A DNA stretch of 64,000 bases, taken from NCBI GenBank assembly GCA_002749535.1, contig MZZL01000054.1, positions 5,580 through 69,579 of the forward strand. The letters run 5' to 3'. This DNA is from Apophysomyces variabilis (lineage: Eukaryota > Mucoromycota > Mucoromycetes > Mucorales > Mucoraceae). This document shows, in pieces, positions 48,052 through 63,745 of the stretch (position 1 is its first letter; each line of letters begins with the position of its first letter). A model generated the notes under the pieces. That model did no database searches, was not told where the DNA came from, and saw nothing but the letters and a program-made list of their open reading frames with translations. A program made the translations under genes and the position numbers.

Positions 48052-49554
48052 CGTTTTGGTTATTTGATAGGGTAGTCCGGTCTTGCTTGACAACAGTAAC
48101 CAAGAAAGAAGAGTGGTTTATATAGAAGAACTCAAGAGCCTTAAATTAGTGACCCACTAGAGCTGATCCAATCAAAACTATTTCCATTAGGTTTTTTGAT
48201 CTGTTTTCTACTGTTTTTTCCTGTAAGCTGCATTATGGTCAAAGCAAAAAAAAACCTATATTTTCCCGCTGCCGTTGAATTGTCCAATTTCCGCTTTCAG
48301 TTCGCTGCATAGACTAGTTGGAGTGTTGTGGGTTATATGCCACTTTCGCGAAACAATTGTGCTGACCAGCTATTTAAAAGTAGTTAGGTTCATGCTTGCT
48401 ATATAGCCGATTGTTTTCTCTACTGCTGCCATCAATCGAGAGATGATCACATTCTGAACTTGACATGCACTGAAATTCGATCATTTCTTGTTAAGGTAAT
48501 TACTACGCCACTTTATCTGGTCCGGCTGCTTTTGAGGCACATAGCGCTGATTCCATTTTTGGATGGACAATGACGAGCAATAAACAAGTTCCTGCCCGAT
48601 TCAGCGGTGAAACAGACTTGTTAGGACCACTTACTGTGAGCCATAGTCGTATACTAGTTATTGTACAGGTTCTATATGTTGTTCGTCATCAAATATTGTC
48701 CATTTATGAACAAGGGTTCTTTGGTAATTAAAAAGTTATTGGCTTTACGTACATTGAAGTTAAATGAGTGTGCAGAAGGATTAATAAGCAATGGTGGGCT
48801 TCAGAAACTGTCAAAATCGTAAGCACAGCTTCGTATTGTAGGTTTTGCATATGCATCCTGTCTTTGGTCCCCTTCGTATACGGACAAATGTGCTAGCTTC
48901 AAGACTTACGCGTTCATGGAAGGATTCCGATATCAAGGGATTAGGTCCAAGTCCAAGCGCTAGGTAATGTAGGTAACAGACGCCTTCTTACTCCAGGTTA
49001 GGGCAATGGTAGTATTCTAACTACCGAGTCATTCTTAATATGGTGACTTTTTCCTGAGTTTGGCTTCCGCATACAACGAACCACATTCTGTTTAAACAAC
49101 CAAAGTCCCGTACAAACGAATGAAACGTTTATCAGTCAACTCGTTGATTGCACTGAACTGATGAGAGCGCGGATAGGCATCATAAGCTATTGGATATATT
49201 CTATTCAGTTAAAGCTTTCTCTTTATTATGATTTTTGATCTTCTAAACTCCCTAAGGATTGGCACGTAGTCAACGTGCTTCTAGGTATGATACTAGATAT
49301 TGCATGCAAACGCAACACGCTTTTTCAATTAGGCTTGGTTAACTTGTTAACGTAGAGATGCAGTATGGGTTGTATTTTGATGCAGAAGAGTTCGCTGCAG
49401 ATCTGAGATACCGCCGCAGGAATTGCCATTGGCATCGATGAGTGATGGCGTTGTGTCTATTGGAAAGATAACATATATTTATTGTCAACTCTGACAAAGT
49501 ATCGATGAATGCAAAAAAAACTGCCAGATGAACATAATAGTTGCCTTTTCGTAT
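48052..49554. other. 1.5-kb spacer between the GNAT paralogues
   Basis: AT-rich, no open frame above background and no recognised element. It carries the promoter remnant of copy A and the 3' end of copy B. Confidence 0.4.
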
Positions 49555-50349
49555 TTAGAATTCTAAACGCATGATAGTATTTACTCGTTTGTATTTTGGA
49601 TGTTCTCCGCGCTGAATTATCTTGAACCCGTATTTCTCGTAAAGAGATACGGCTTTCGCAAGGTTGTAGTCGGTGAGGATGGTAACCTCGGGGAAACCTA
49701 GCTTTTTAGCCCAAGCAACGAACTCGATCATCAATGGATGAGCGAAACCTTTTCCTTGGTATTCCTTGGAGATTGCCATTTTGCCGAGTTCACAATGGCC
49801 GTGCTCGACCACCAAAGCCACGGATCCAACTACTTTGTCGCCGTCCAGAAGAAGGAAGATCTGTCCACCGGGTTTGATAATGCTCTCTTCGGGATTTTCA
49901 ACCTGTCGACGATCGGATTCCTCAACCACATACAACTCCTTCACCCATCCCAAGCTCAGTTCTTGAAAGACTTCCTTAAACTCGGGAGACCAGGTAACGA
50001 CATGCAGCTTGTTGGTGATAGTCTAAATATGCCGGCAACGGAGGAAAATCAAAGAGAAGGAGTCAGCTTTCATCGGAAATCTTTTGCTTGGGCTTATATT
50101 CACCTTTAGTTCTTTGTCGACCACATAATACACGGCAATGCAACGTTCATGTAGATTAGAGTCTTCCAGGGATGCGTTTCGCAGAGCGTCATCGGCCCAT
50201 TCATTCTTTGCACAGCAAATGAAAAACGTCAGTAAGCGGCCATAAGTTTACAAGTAGGTTCCGTTAATTCTTACGGTTGCTGTAAATTCTTTCCATTCTA
50301 CTGCTTGGCTACGGATCAATGCAAATTGTCTCAGTTCGGTAGATGTCAT
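49555..50349 (-). CDS. GNAT-family N-acetyltransferase, copy B (intact)
   Basis: Three exons, 50275-50349, 50104-50205 and 49555-50022; 214 residues. The C-terminal half is a compact GNAT fold: FLLLDGDKVVGSVALVVEHG (strands 2-4), CELGKMAISKEYQGKGFAHPLM (acetyl-CoA pyrophosphate loop, Q-G-K-G-F-A), VTILTDYNLAKAVSLYEKYGFKII (strand 5/helix 4). The arrangement LGKMxVxxxYQGxGxGxxL is close to small-molecule and MarR-linked GNATs. The N-terminal about 75 residues (QAVEWKEFTAT, WADDALRN, AVYYVVDKE) are unfamiliar and shared only with copy A here. The acceptor substrate is unknown. About 60-65% of residues are identical to copy A by eye. Confidence 0.85.
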
Positions 50350-51507
50350 ATTGATAGAGAGATTTGATGTGTTCTGTCGAGATCAAAGTTGGGGAAATTA
50401 GTGGGTTTATATATGCGTTCCTTAAGAACCTTCATCAAACCTGTGAGTCATTTCATCGGGACCCAATCATGACCTTTTCGCAGCCAAACTTTTTCTTTTT
50501 TTTTTTTTTTGTGCATGGTAAAAAGCTGAGATCAGACAAACCTAAATACTTTTTCCGCTGATTATAGCGATGATCTGTTCGGTTTCCACACTTCCTAATC
50601 CGATCACTACTGTATATTGGCAAAACTATGGTGTGATGCTTGCATATAACCATATATCTAGAATAAAGAGCATTAATACTCGCAAGTTCTCTTTGTTTTT
50701 TACTCAGAGCGCGAATGAGCAACTATGCAAGACTGAGATACTTCTCGTACTGTCTCCTTATGTATCCTCTTTTCCCTTATTATAAATCATATCCTTGAAT
50801 AGCTGTAGTTCTAACTTGAATAAATTAATCTACTAACAGAATCGCTTTCGATTTTTATGGTAGAGCACCATCTCTTGCTTTGATCAAACAAGACCAACTT
50901 CCCTTTGGAAACATACCGAATGCGATGCATTCATGGTTTCAGAACATCCGTCAAAAAAGGAAAAATGGGACAGAATTTACCCGGTCGAGGCGGCATGGGA
51001 TAAACAGTCGCATCCCGATATTGGGATCGTCCTAATAACTTCCAATGGGAGATCGGCCGATGCTCGGCCAGGGGAGAAGAAATCCAGATTTGGATTCCTC
51101 CGATACAGCCATCGACGGGAAGCCCTTTAACTTCTTTTCCTCCTTTTCCACTCCATCAAATCTCCGAACATTGGACCAATAAAATAAGAGAACACATCGT
51201 GCTTGCAGTGCCTACAAGTTTTGCCTTAAGCATCTAATAGCCAAACCATATATTGCATCAGCATACTCGTCGTACGATAACTCCCTCGCGCTATCCGCGG
51301 AAAGCAAAGTCTTCTGTCGTCATAAGCAAAGAGTATCAGGATCGTAATGGATATCCTTGGGAAAAGCGAGCTTATAATAGCAGCGCGCTGTTAAATGCTT
51401 TATTAATGAGAGAATGCAATGTTTTTTATTTTCTTTATAAGAAAAATGGGAATTGTTGCTTAGTGCAACCCAAATCTTTCCAGGGAGCAACCAAAAATTA
51501 TGCAGTT
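50350..51507. other. Intergenic region upstream of GNAT copy B
   Basis: Includes a 14-T run (about 50497-50511) and a GC-richer patch at 50975-51090. Short frames at 50933-51130 and 51253-51513 lack family content. The last exon of the dehydrogenase begins at its right edge. Confidence 0.4.
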
Positions 51508-53819
<2,312 letters not shown>

Positions 53820-54700
53820 GACAAGAATATCTGGAGAAAAGGGAAAGAGAAATGGCAGAGCGGAAGTAGGAATAAGCGAAAAAAAAAAAAGGAGATCGGC
53901 TGATGTGACGTGTCTCGCGTCAACGGTGCCAATTTGGCTTAACTCATCCTGATTTAGGAGCTTTGAACAACGTTATCTTGTTCGACCATTAAAAATACGA
54001 AAAGCAAATGGGGAAGAAATGGCTCTAAAGGGAAAAGCAAAGGGAAACAGTGTCTACATTTTATTAAGCTGATTGCCAGGATGGGATTACATTTCGCTTC
54101 GCTACCATCAGATGGATACTGCGGAGGCTCAATTTATAGATCGCTTTCTCTCGAAACGAAACAATGCAATTGTTGACTCGTATTTACCATATGCATGTAG
54201 TACGTCAATAGCTTGTACTATGCATAAGTTCAGCTGTCCTATGACTAAAACTTGGAACTGGTTTCCTGAATTAGATAAGTAATAATCTAAAGGAAAAGCT
54301 TAGACTGTCTAAGTGTAACGGTAGAGGGCAAATGGACTTGACGTAGCGGAAATTAGAATTGTCTATACCATTCAGTATGCCAAGGTTCAAGTTATGGAAA
54401 AAGATTGTATTTAACGGTGCGCAATCTGCTCGAAACAGCCCCGTGATATTATTATTATTCAAAGCAATACAAAGACAGCACGAGGTTACCGGTCTATCGC
54501 GAACGGCTCATGCAAGAAAACGAGATTGGTTTCTCTAGTTCTCTAAGACAGTGGCAAGCAGTGAGACCTGGAAAACCGTACATATGACGTTCACTGATCT
54601 CGGCCTTAGATTTGCTATTCGACGAAATTCCGTTCCTCCAGACAGCCTAGATAGCCAGATATTTATCGGGCTCTGTACAAGAAAGTCGTTTATTCTATAT
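53820..54700. other. Intergenic region between the dehydrogenase and the b5 reductase
   Basis: Two minus-strand genes flank it, so the dehydrogenase promoter is at its left end; an 11-A run is at 53880-53891. A 69-codon plus-strand frame at 54073-54282 has no support. Confidence 0.4.
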
Positions 54701-56023
<1,323 letters not shown>

Positions 56024-59000
56024 TGTTCAGGTTGGATGATTAAGGAAAATGGGGCGAAGAAGAGATGAATAAAAACTCCCCTCCAAAAGTTGGGCCATAT
56101 TGGCGGGGAAAAGTGCACAGGAAATTCACGTTATCACGGATGAATTCACACTAATCAAGATTCCAAGCGACCTTCTTTACGCATCAAATTCCAGTGCGCT
56201 GCTCCTTATTAAAGCGCAACATGAATGAATGGGCGCATGAATATATTAGAAGACATCAAACTTTCTTGAAGCTCAAATTAACGAATAAAAAGCGTCTTTT
56301 TTCCAATTCATCTATCGTATGATCACGAATACTAATTAAAAGCGTGTTCGCATATTAACTTCGATTCACATCAACCGAAGCTGATAAGATAAATAACAAT
56401 GAAAACACCGACGTGCAGAAATTAAAAAAACCAGGTTGATCGATCTAAACACTCGATCGTGTGAGATAAAACTCATAAAAAAGGGTTTAAGAAATTCTTG
56501 GTCTAATTCTCATATACATATGAAAGAATAAATAACAGGATTGGTAATAAGAATATTTATGACAACAATATTTGCACCGATCTGGATCGACAATTAAATT
56601 TCTCTCTGTAGCTTTCATCTTCTGGAAACTGTTGGCGGTCGTATCGTTGTACTTCGTCTCAAATTGGCAGGTGCTTTATAAGATCTAATCGACGTTTTCG
56701 TAATTTCTGAGAAATAAGTCAACAACCTTCAGATAACACTAGAACACAGCATTAATTTTTGAAGTATACCTAAGAAAAAGAGGTTTACTAGATGTCGTTC
56801 CATCCGTATCTTTCATCGCCATGACTTTATTGTAGCCCCGATTAAAAATTGTTTCTGAAGCTCGGCAGGACAAGCGATACGAACACATTTTCAACCATAC
56901 GGTCAGATCGGGACTGCGTCAGTATGGTCCCAGTGATAGTTCTGCCTGGCGGTTTCCTACCATATCGGAGAAAAAGCACGCCTGCAGCGTTTTTACCGGT
57001 AATGAGCTCGCACGTAAACGATGAAGCGTAGTTTCTAATGATTATAAGTGCCACAAACCGCTGAAGCAAATGCTCCATCAACTGCTCTAGGATATTCCAT
57101 GGATTTTCATTGAACACGTTACAAAATGAAGCTTGCATTTTCATCCTTGAGAATACACGGACGATCAGTGCTTGTACGCTTTTTAAGAAGGCATTCAGGC
57201 TTACTTTTCATATTGCGATGCCCATCTTTGTGCTGTATGGACAGAAAATTGCAAGCTGCTTTGCAGCAGCTGATACACTCAAAACCTTCTTAAATATTAG
57301 TTTCAAAAATCTTAACTTATCTTAGTTTATCTCAATACTATCGACATGCTTGTGTTCCGCTTCTTCCATACGAATATCTATGTCTTTTGGCTATTGAACT
57401 AATGTTATGCTGACAACAGTATATTACGCAGGTAGTCCGTGCGAGAATGGACGGTTTCAAGAGCGTACATTTACCCATCAGCAAAATCAGTCCATAGGTT
57501 CAAGACAACCACGCTCATCAGCAACATGACCCTGTCCAACTTCACAGAAACTGAATTGCTCATTCCGAAATGTAAAAGTGAAGAAATTAAAGATTTCCAT
57601 GTCCCAAAAACGTGATGTGCTTAAATAGGGAATGAATCAGCGAAACTTTCTGCTATGGATATGACATATAGAGCGCAAAATATGCTTATTACATACGAAA
57701 TACAATTCTGTCGACGCACGATTTCAGAATTGCGTGAGGGCGATATTGATTCTGGAAAATAGTGTACTATTTTGACATCCTTTCTTTGTGTTACCATTGA
57801 TCACATTGGATGCATGATGATAAAAGCTTGCATGTCTACTGAAGAGATTGTCTTGTAAAAGCCAACAAAGAATTCATAAAATAAAGCAAGTTTGCTATGG
57901 AAGATTTGTTTCTGGCATTATGTATGTTTATGCCACAAGGAGGTTACTCCCTCCTCACTTCTCCTTTTACTATATCGGAATTTAAAAATTATCTCACTCG
58001 ACCAAGCCCTAATAATCTATGCATGTTGGACATTTATATCATAAAGATTTGCATTTTTGATTTGCAATCAATCCCCTTGTGTACATTACTTCAATTAGCT
58101 TTGCAATCCGATTTCGTCAACAAACAATGTTATTCTTGTCTAGCAATTGTTAGGCATAAGGCGTTACATATAAATCTGTCTATGAAGCATAAGATATGGC
58201 GATCCTGTTGTCCATTTTCCCTCAGATATATGGCATTGTCGGTCACTAGCAAAGAGTAATAGATACAAAAAAATCGGTATTCATTGCAGCCCTAAACTTT
58301 TAAGATAAGCTTGTCTAGGATGCACTTGAAATGTTATTAAGTGGTAAGGTTGTTCTGATAAAGTATGGCAAGTGTCAAATAATCGATCAGTTCTTCAAGT
58401 TCTGAATACGGTTCCATCTATAAGCTATTCTTCAAAGTACCATACTAAGCCATTCCCCTAAATAGGTGGCTTATTTTCTTTGGGCTGTGGAAAAAAAGGG
58501 GTTGTCTGCTAGTCAATCATGATTTCAGTAACCCAAGCCCACTGATATAGTGAAGAAATACATTTTTATTGCACATACGGCATATTCGTTAAAAAGGAAT
58601 GGTATTAGTCATTTTGACCCCTTGCTTTAAGCCTTTCAATAAAAAGTTTCATTTCAAGGATTCGATCTGTTAGTTTACCATAGATATACGGGTGTGAGGG
58701 GCAATAAACTTTAATCGTCTGTCTGTTTCGCATGAATACTGTGGCAACAGGATAAAATGCGATTGTGAAGCTTAAGATGGAACAAAAAGATGAGTTTTTT
58801 TTTATCAAGGGGTTGATAACGTTTCATGTAGGACAAAGATTAAAAAAGTGATGTAAGGGTTAATGATGACAGGAGTTGTATTGTCCGGTTAGCTGTGGCA
58901 AGCCTGATTATGGGTTGGCTTACCATCCCGAATAGCAGGAATGCACTGATAAGATTTAGCTTCCATGCGATTCTACCTGAACTCCCACCCCTTGTCCTTG

Positions 59001-59789
59001 ATACTCTTTTCTTTTAAGGTGCAAAGAAAGAGAGGAGGCGCGATGAATATTGCTGCAGGTTCATGTTCCTTCTGGATCTCTTTCCTTTTTTTTTTCTTGG
59101 TTCCCGGACTTTGCAGTTTTATGTAAGAAATTCGCGAACGCTCCATAGAGTGCCCGGTTCTAGAGTAGATGTGTCACAAAGAAACTTGGCATTCCGTCCC
59201 CAAGTTTGGTCTCTCGATGGAAACAAGCAAAACGAAGTACGCTATTTCATCGAACTCTGGGTGTGCAACCTTAAGCCAAAACTATCCGCATTTTTTAAAG
59301 AGGAAAGCATAAAAGGGATCTCGTTTATTCTTATTTGTCAAACGTCAACCATAAATGTGTGATCATCGGATAAGATGAGGAGGAATTTCAAGACATCCGA
59401 TTCGTCCAAGAAACAAAGCTAACTACTTCTTTGAAGTATTGATAAGATCTTTGAAATGCAAAAGTTAAGATAGAAGACAATGAAAGGGAAGATTCGAGAC
59501 TCTGCGGAAAGAACTTTTTTTCAAACAAGGGCCCAACAACACGTACGAGTCGCATGTTGGTGTGTGCAACCATATGTAGGATCGGGGATGTTGAGTTTGA
59601 ACACTGCTTCCTCCTTGTATATATTCCTTCCGATCTCTTTCTTTTTCTTGCTTCTACAACTTCTTTCTTTTTTTTCTCTCCCTGTCCTTCTTTGACTTAT
59701 CGTGCTGGTTCACGAAAATAAAAACTGAACAATACACACACATACAAGCCAACAAAATCCCAACCTTTCATTTTACATAGTCGTTTCAC
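56024..59789. other. 3.8-kb gene-free region
   Basis: AT-rich with no recognisable exon chain. The largest frames are a 100-codon minus frame (56842-57144) and a 120-codon plus frame (57897-58259); neither has family content or good splice sites. The right end (about 59600-59700) is strongly pyrimidine-rich, a common feature of fungal promoters, and precedes the homeobox gene. Confidence 0.45.
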
Positions 59790-60941
59790 ATGATCATCAA
59801 ACAAAGTACACCATTCCCTTCTACTTGCGCCTCTCGATTATCAGCCCATGTATCGCCACGTAAAAGAACTCACCTAAAAACCGATCAAGTGGCTACCTTG
59901 CAAGCATCTTTCAATGTCAATCCTCTACCCGATGCAAGTACTCGTAGTCGTCTTGCCATCGAACTGGGCGTAACCGAACGTACTGTCCAAATTTGGTTCC
60001 AGAACCGTCGTGCCAAGGCTCGCAAAATGCTATCCGATCCATCCTGTAACGCTTCGACGTTTCCTTCTGACCGACCACGAACCACTCAACCTCGTTACCA
60101 AGCGACATTCCGTACCATGATGACTCCTGAACTTTTTGAAGAATTGAACCAGGATACAACCGAACAACCTAAACGACGACCTCGTTCCAGCTCAAAACCT
60201 GAACGTAAACCATCAGACTTGTACTTGCATCCACCACCAGTGCCTCCTCGTGCTATGTCGGAAGGAACGGACCGAATGGCAAATATGTATTCTCAAGGTA
60301 AGCTTTAGTTTTCCCTTTTTCTGTTCTTGCAGTCCCCCCTTTTTTGGTTTTTGGCATAGAAACAAACCCACTCCCTAAATGCGTTGTCTCATGACATTCT
60401 AATTTCAGGAACCTTTTATACTCCGCCTCCATTGGTGTCACTTCCGGTCCATGCACTTCATATTGGCTCCTGGTCTCGATTTGCTCAAATGATGCCTGAT
60501 CAAGCTGAATGGGATTTGACGTGCTCTGGTAGCCCTTCTGATCGTGAGTTGATCTGGCAGGTCCGGGTTGATCAACAATATTTCCGTATTCAGATTCCTT
60601 TCGATCGTATCCAGCAATTACGTTTAAGTCAACAAGTCCAAATGGGTACTGGTGACCTGGTGGGCCAACTGGAAGTCGAAGTCGATCCATCGGATCTTAT
60701 GTTTTCTATGTGGCGACTTGGCCTTGACCTTGGCTGGGTTCGCTGTGATGACTTTTCAGAAGACACCCAAGCGAGTTGCGAACGAGTTCATGTATTGCTG
60801 GGCAATCTTGATGCTTTCCAACAATCCCTTCTTGATCTGATTGCGCTGGCGCCTGAATTAGCTTCCAAACTGTTAATTGTCAAACCATTGTCGTATCTGC
60901 CAGTTTTCCTTCCAGATAAAATCTTTTCGATCGGAATATAA
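59790..60941 (+). CDS. Homeodomain transcription factor
   Basis: Two exons, 59790-60297 and 60409-60941, 346 residues; the 111-bp intron joins GG to ACCTTT in frame (SQG-TFYTPPP). The homeodomain lies at residues about 23-80: RKRTHLKTDQVATLQASFNV, then PDASTRSRLAIELGVTERTV and QIWFQNRRAKARK. The WFxNxRxK recognition helix is complete, and the loop is of normal 60-residue type rather than TALE type. The C-terminal about 150 residues form a well-structured hydrophobic domain (LVSLPVHALHIGSWSRFA, WQVRVDQQYFRIQIPFDRI, VDPSDLMFSMW) that I recognise only loosely from other fungal homeodomain regulators. A nuclear DNA-binding role is firm; targets are unknown. Confidence 0.92.
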
Positions 60942-61980
60942 ATATACTTCCCATGCCAGTTAACAGATCTATAGATATGTTGAATGTACAAAGAAATAGA
61001 GTGTTTCTGTTACAATTTGCTTTTGCACTCTTTTATGTCAATACACTACCTCTTCACTTGCATTTTCTCTCTTGCGAGATGTCAATAACAAGAATATACA
61101 GAATTTGGGATTTCTGCTCATCAACAACCTTCGACTTCCCATTTCATACATTAGAAAACAGACTAGACCTAAAAAGAGGTGCATCTGTTTTTGTTCTTTG
61201 TACTACCTTCGCTCGGGACATCCGCGCATGCGAACGGGATTCATTGTCTAATAAACACTGTTTCCGGAAAGTAAAACAATCGTCCCCATCTTGCAATGGG
61301 TTATCATTTAGAAGTCGAATAAGTACGGAAAGAACTAGAAGGAAGGAAAGGTACGTAAACGCAGCAAAAAGTAACTCAACAGCTCATACACATGGCCCCG
61401 AAAAAATTATCAAGAATACGAAGATGCCAGACAATGTAAGGGAAACCGTAGCTTGTTTTGCTCGCAAAGGTGTCACAATAAACGGAAACTTGTGCTGACC
61501 AAAAATGACTGTAGTCTCGTACGCCTTTCTAAGAAAGTAACGCCACACTTCGCACAATCATAAAATACAGTTTAAGCACGTTGACGCCAATTACGAGGGA
61601 AAACGCTGGGTTATCCCAACCCAAATTCAAGCCTTTGTCGCTGTATTTGATTGTCGCATTGTCTCATGACGTCGCAACGGCTGTAGCAGTGTATATAGGT
61701 GCGCGCAAAGACATCAAGTAGTTACAGATGACTTTGCCTCATAGGATCAAACCAAACAATCATCATCTCAAGATAACATTGTCAATTAAGTCCAATAGAC
61801 TGATCCATCTTTTGTTTTGATCTCCATCAGCGATGGCTACTGTATTCCCCTCCTGTGTCCCCATGTATTCATTTGTGTTCTTAAGCTTTGGTAATGTCAC
61901 GTGGAAGCTGTTCATCTACACGAGCGCTTCATGAAATTGATCGGTCTTACGGACCTTTTCTCTCTTTCCGTTTCTGACCA
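60942..61980. other. Intergenic region between the homeobox gene and NSE1
   Basis: Holds the homeobox 3' UTR and the NSE1 promoter. The 181-codon plus frame (60953-61498) directly after the homeobox stop is compositionally non-coding and has no family match. Confidence 0.45.
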
Positions 61981-63000
61981 ATGTCCGTGTCCCAAAATAG
62001 TGAAGAACCCTATGGGGATATGGATCGCTTGTTTGTCCAAGCCATGCTATCTTATCGGATCCTTTACAAAGAAGGTGCAAACCAATTATATGAACGTCTT
62101 TGTGACATAACACAAAGTAAATGTAAGATGTACACAAACATGCACAGAAAACTCACACGAACCCATACTGTGTCACCCTAACCCTTCCTGTCTCCTTTAT
62201 TGGTGCAGCACAGACACACGACTTTATGAGCTTTGTGTCCCGTATAAACCAAGCACTGATCGAATTTGACATGATACTGAAGTTTGCTCATAATGAACGC
62301 GATGGGCAGGTGATGATAGGCCTTGTAAGCTGCAAATCCATCTGAAGCCTGGAAAATGCAATGACCCATGGGAAACACACTTTTTTTCCTCCCCATTTCC
62401 CACCAGATTAACTTGTCCGAAGATATTGCCTCACGTGAAGCGACTCAATATTCTAGCAATGACATTAACCATATCAAGAAACTGGTAATTTCTGTCCAGC
62501 ATTTGTTGTCCTTGATCCATAATAGGCCGTCTCTTCAGATAGATTTGATATTACAAAGTGAAGGATTTTCCATTCGTGCCATCAAGGCTTTTCAGGAATT
62601 AAGACTATCTGCTCGTAAAGTGGAAGCCTTGCTTGAGAAGTTGGTGATAGACCAATGGTTCATTTTCGTGAATGGTCAATATGCTTTGGGTATGCGTGCT
62701 TTGATGGAGTTGGGAGAATATCTCTCTAGCCATTACTCGGAAACAATCAAGTCATGCCATGTTTGCTCAGAGATGGTTACAACCGGCGAACGCTGTCAGA
62801 ACAAGACATGTGAAGTCCATTTCCACCATCATTGTGCCACGTCCTACTTCCGCTCTTCTGGCATCACTCACTGCCCGACATGTAGAACAGTCTGGTCCAA
62901 TGTAAATACGTTTGGTCTTATGGAAGCTGATGAAATCGGGACGGACGAATGGACCGAGGATGATGACAAAGATAGCGATGATGATGAGTACGTGGAATGA
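61981..63000 (+). CDS. nse1: NSE1, RING-like E3 subunit of the SMC5/6 complex
   Basis: NSE1 partners NSE3 and NSE4 in the SMC5-SMC6 complex for recombinational repair and carries a variant RING. Exons are 61981-62116, 62209-62324 and 62407-63000; 281 residues. The N-terminal winged-helix part includes QAMLSYRILYKEGANQLYERLCDI (typical NSE1 start), FMSFVSRINQALIEFDM and HNERDGQVMIGLINL. The second winged helix (EALLEKLVIDQWFIFVNGQYALGMRALMEL) precedes the zinc domain CHVC...CQNKTCEVHFHHHC...CPTC (residues about 209-255). The tail is very acidic (DEWTEDDDKDSDDDE). Length is normal for the family. All joins are in frame. Confidence 0.93.
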
Positions 63001-63745
63001 TTTCCTCCTAAAGACCAAGCACAATGTAGCTGTCATAACAACACTTGTACTGTGTTCTTAAACAAACAACAAGGAAGCGTGCATAAAAGTGTTCCCCATA
63101 AATTCCCAAGAACTGCTATATAACCTCGGCTCTTTCGGCAGCAAAATATGTCTATCGGGAATGAGCATCTAATAACCAATTGGGAGATCGGAAGAAATAG
63201 ATAATCTTAAGCGGGCATACGATCATCCATGCCATCATGTTTTCATATAGTTGCATTAATTAACAGGATACATACCTTGCCTGGCCTTTATTTTCAATGG
63301 AATCCAGATGACGAATGGGATGCAGTTGTTACACAGCATGATTTTAATGGCCGCATAGTCTTATGCAACCCTTTTCCGTCTTTCTTTGGCTGATCTAACA
63401 AAACTGGAGAAACAACAAAAACAACAGCAAAGGAGCCAAAGGAAAACAAAATTCCTTTTTGGTATAATGACTGATTATGTCGATCTAGTGAATGGATGGG
63501 AGTTCAAGAGGGATCCACCAATGGCAAGGTTTAGTTAAAGTCAGCCATGTTTTGATATGTACCATAAAAGACAAGATGGTGGGTTTGACTTCCAGAGAAA
63601 GAGAGAGAAGCGAAAACGATGCCCTGTCACGTGTAGACATGTAAAATTGTAGAGGGAAAGGGAAAAAAAACAATAACAGAAAAGAAGGCCCTTTTTTTTC
63701 TCTTTCTTACTCATTTCATTCTTCTTGTCATTTAAACTCTGCATC
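63001..63745. other. Intergenic region upstream of the alpha-actinin-like gene
   Basis: NSE1 3' flank followed by the promoter of the next gene. A purine/pyrimidine-biased patch (63590-63720, with TC-rich runs) lies just upstream of the ATG at 63746. No other gene is visible. Confidence 0.45.

Noticed and set aside
57897..58259. 120-codon plus frame in the large intergenic region
   Set aside because: Isolated, Cys/Leu-rich by AT composition, no family match or introns.
60953..61498. 181-codon plus frame after the homeobox gene
   Set aside because: Composition looks non-coding, it lies in the expected 3' UTR/intergenic region and no family is recognised.
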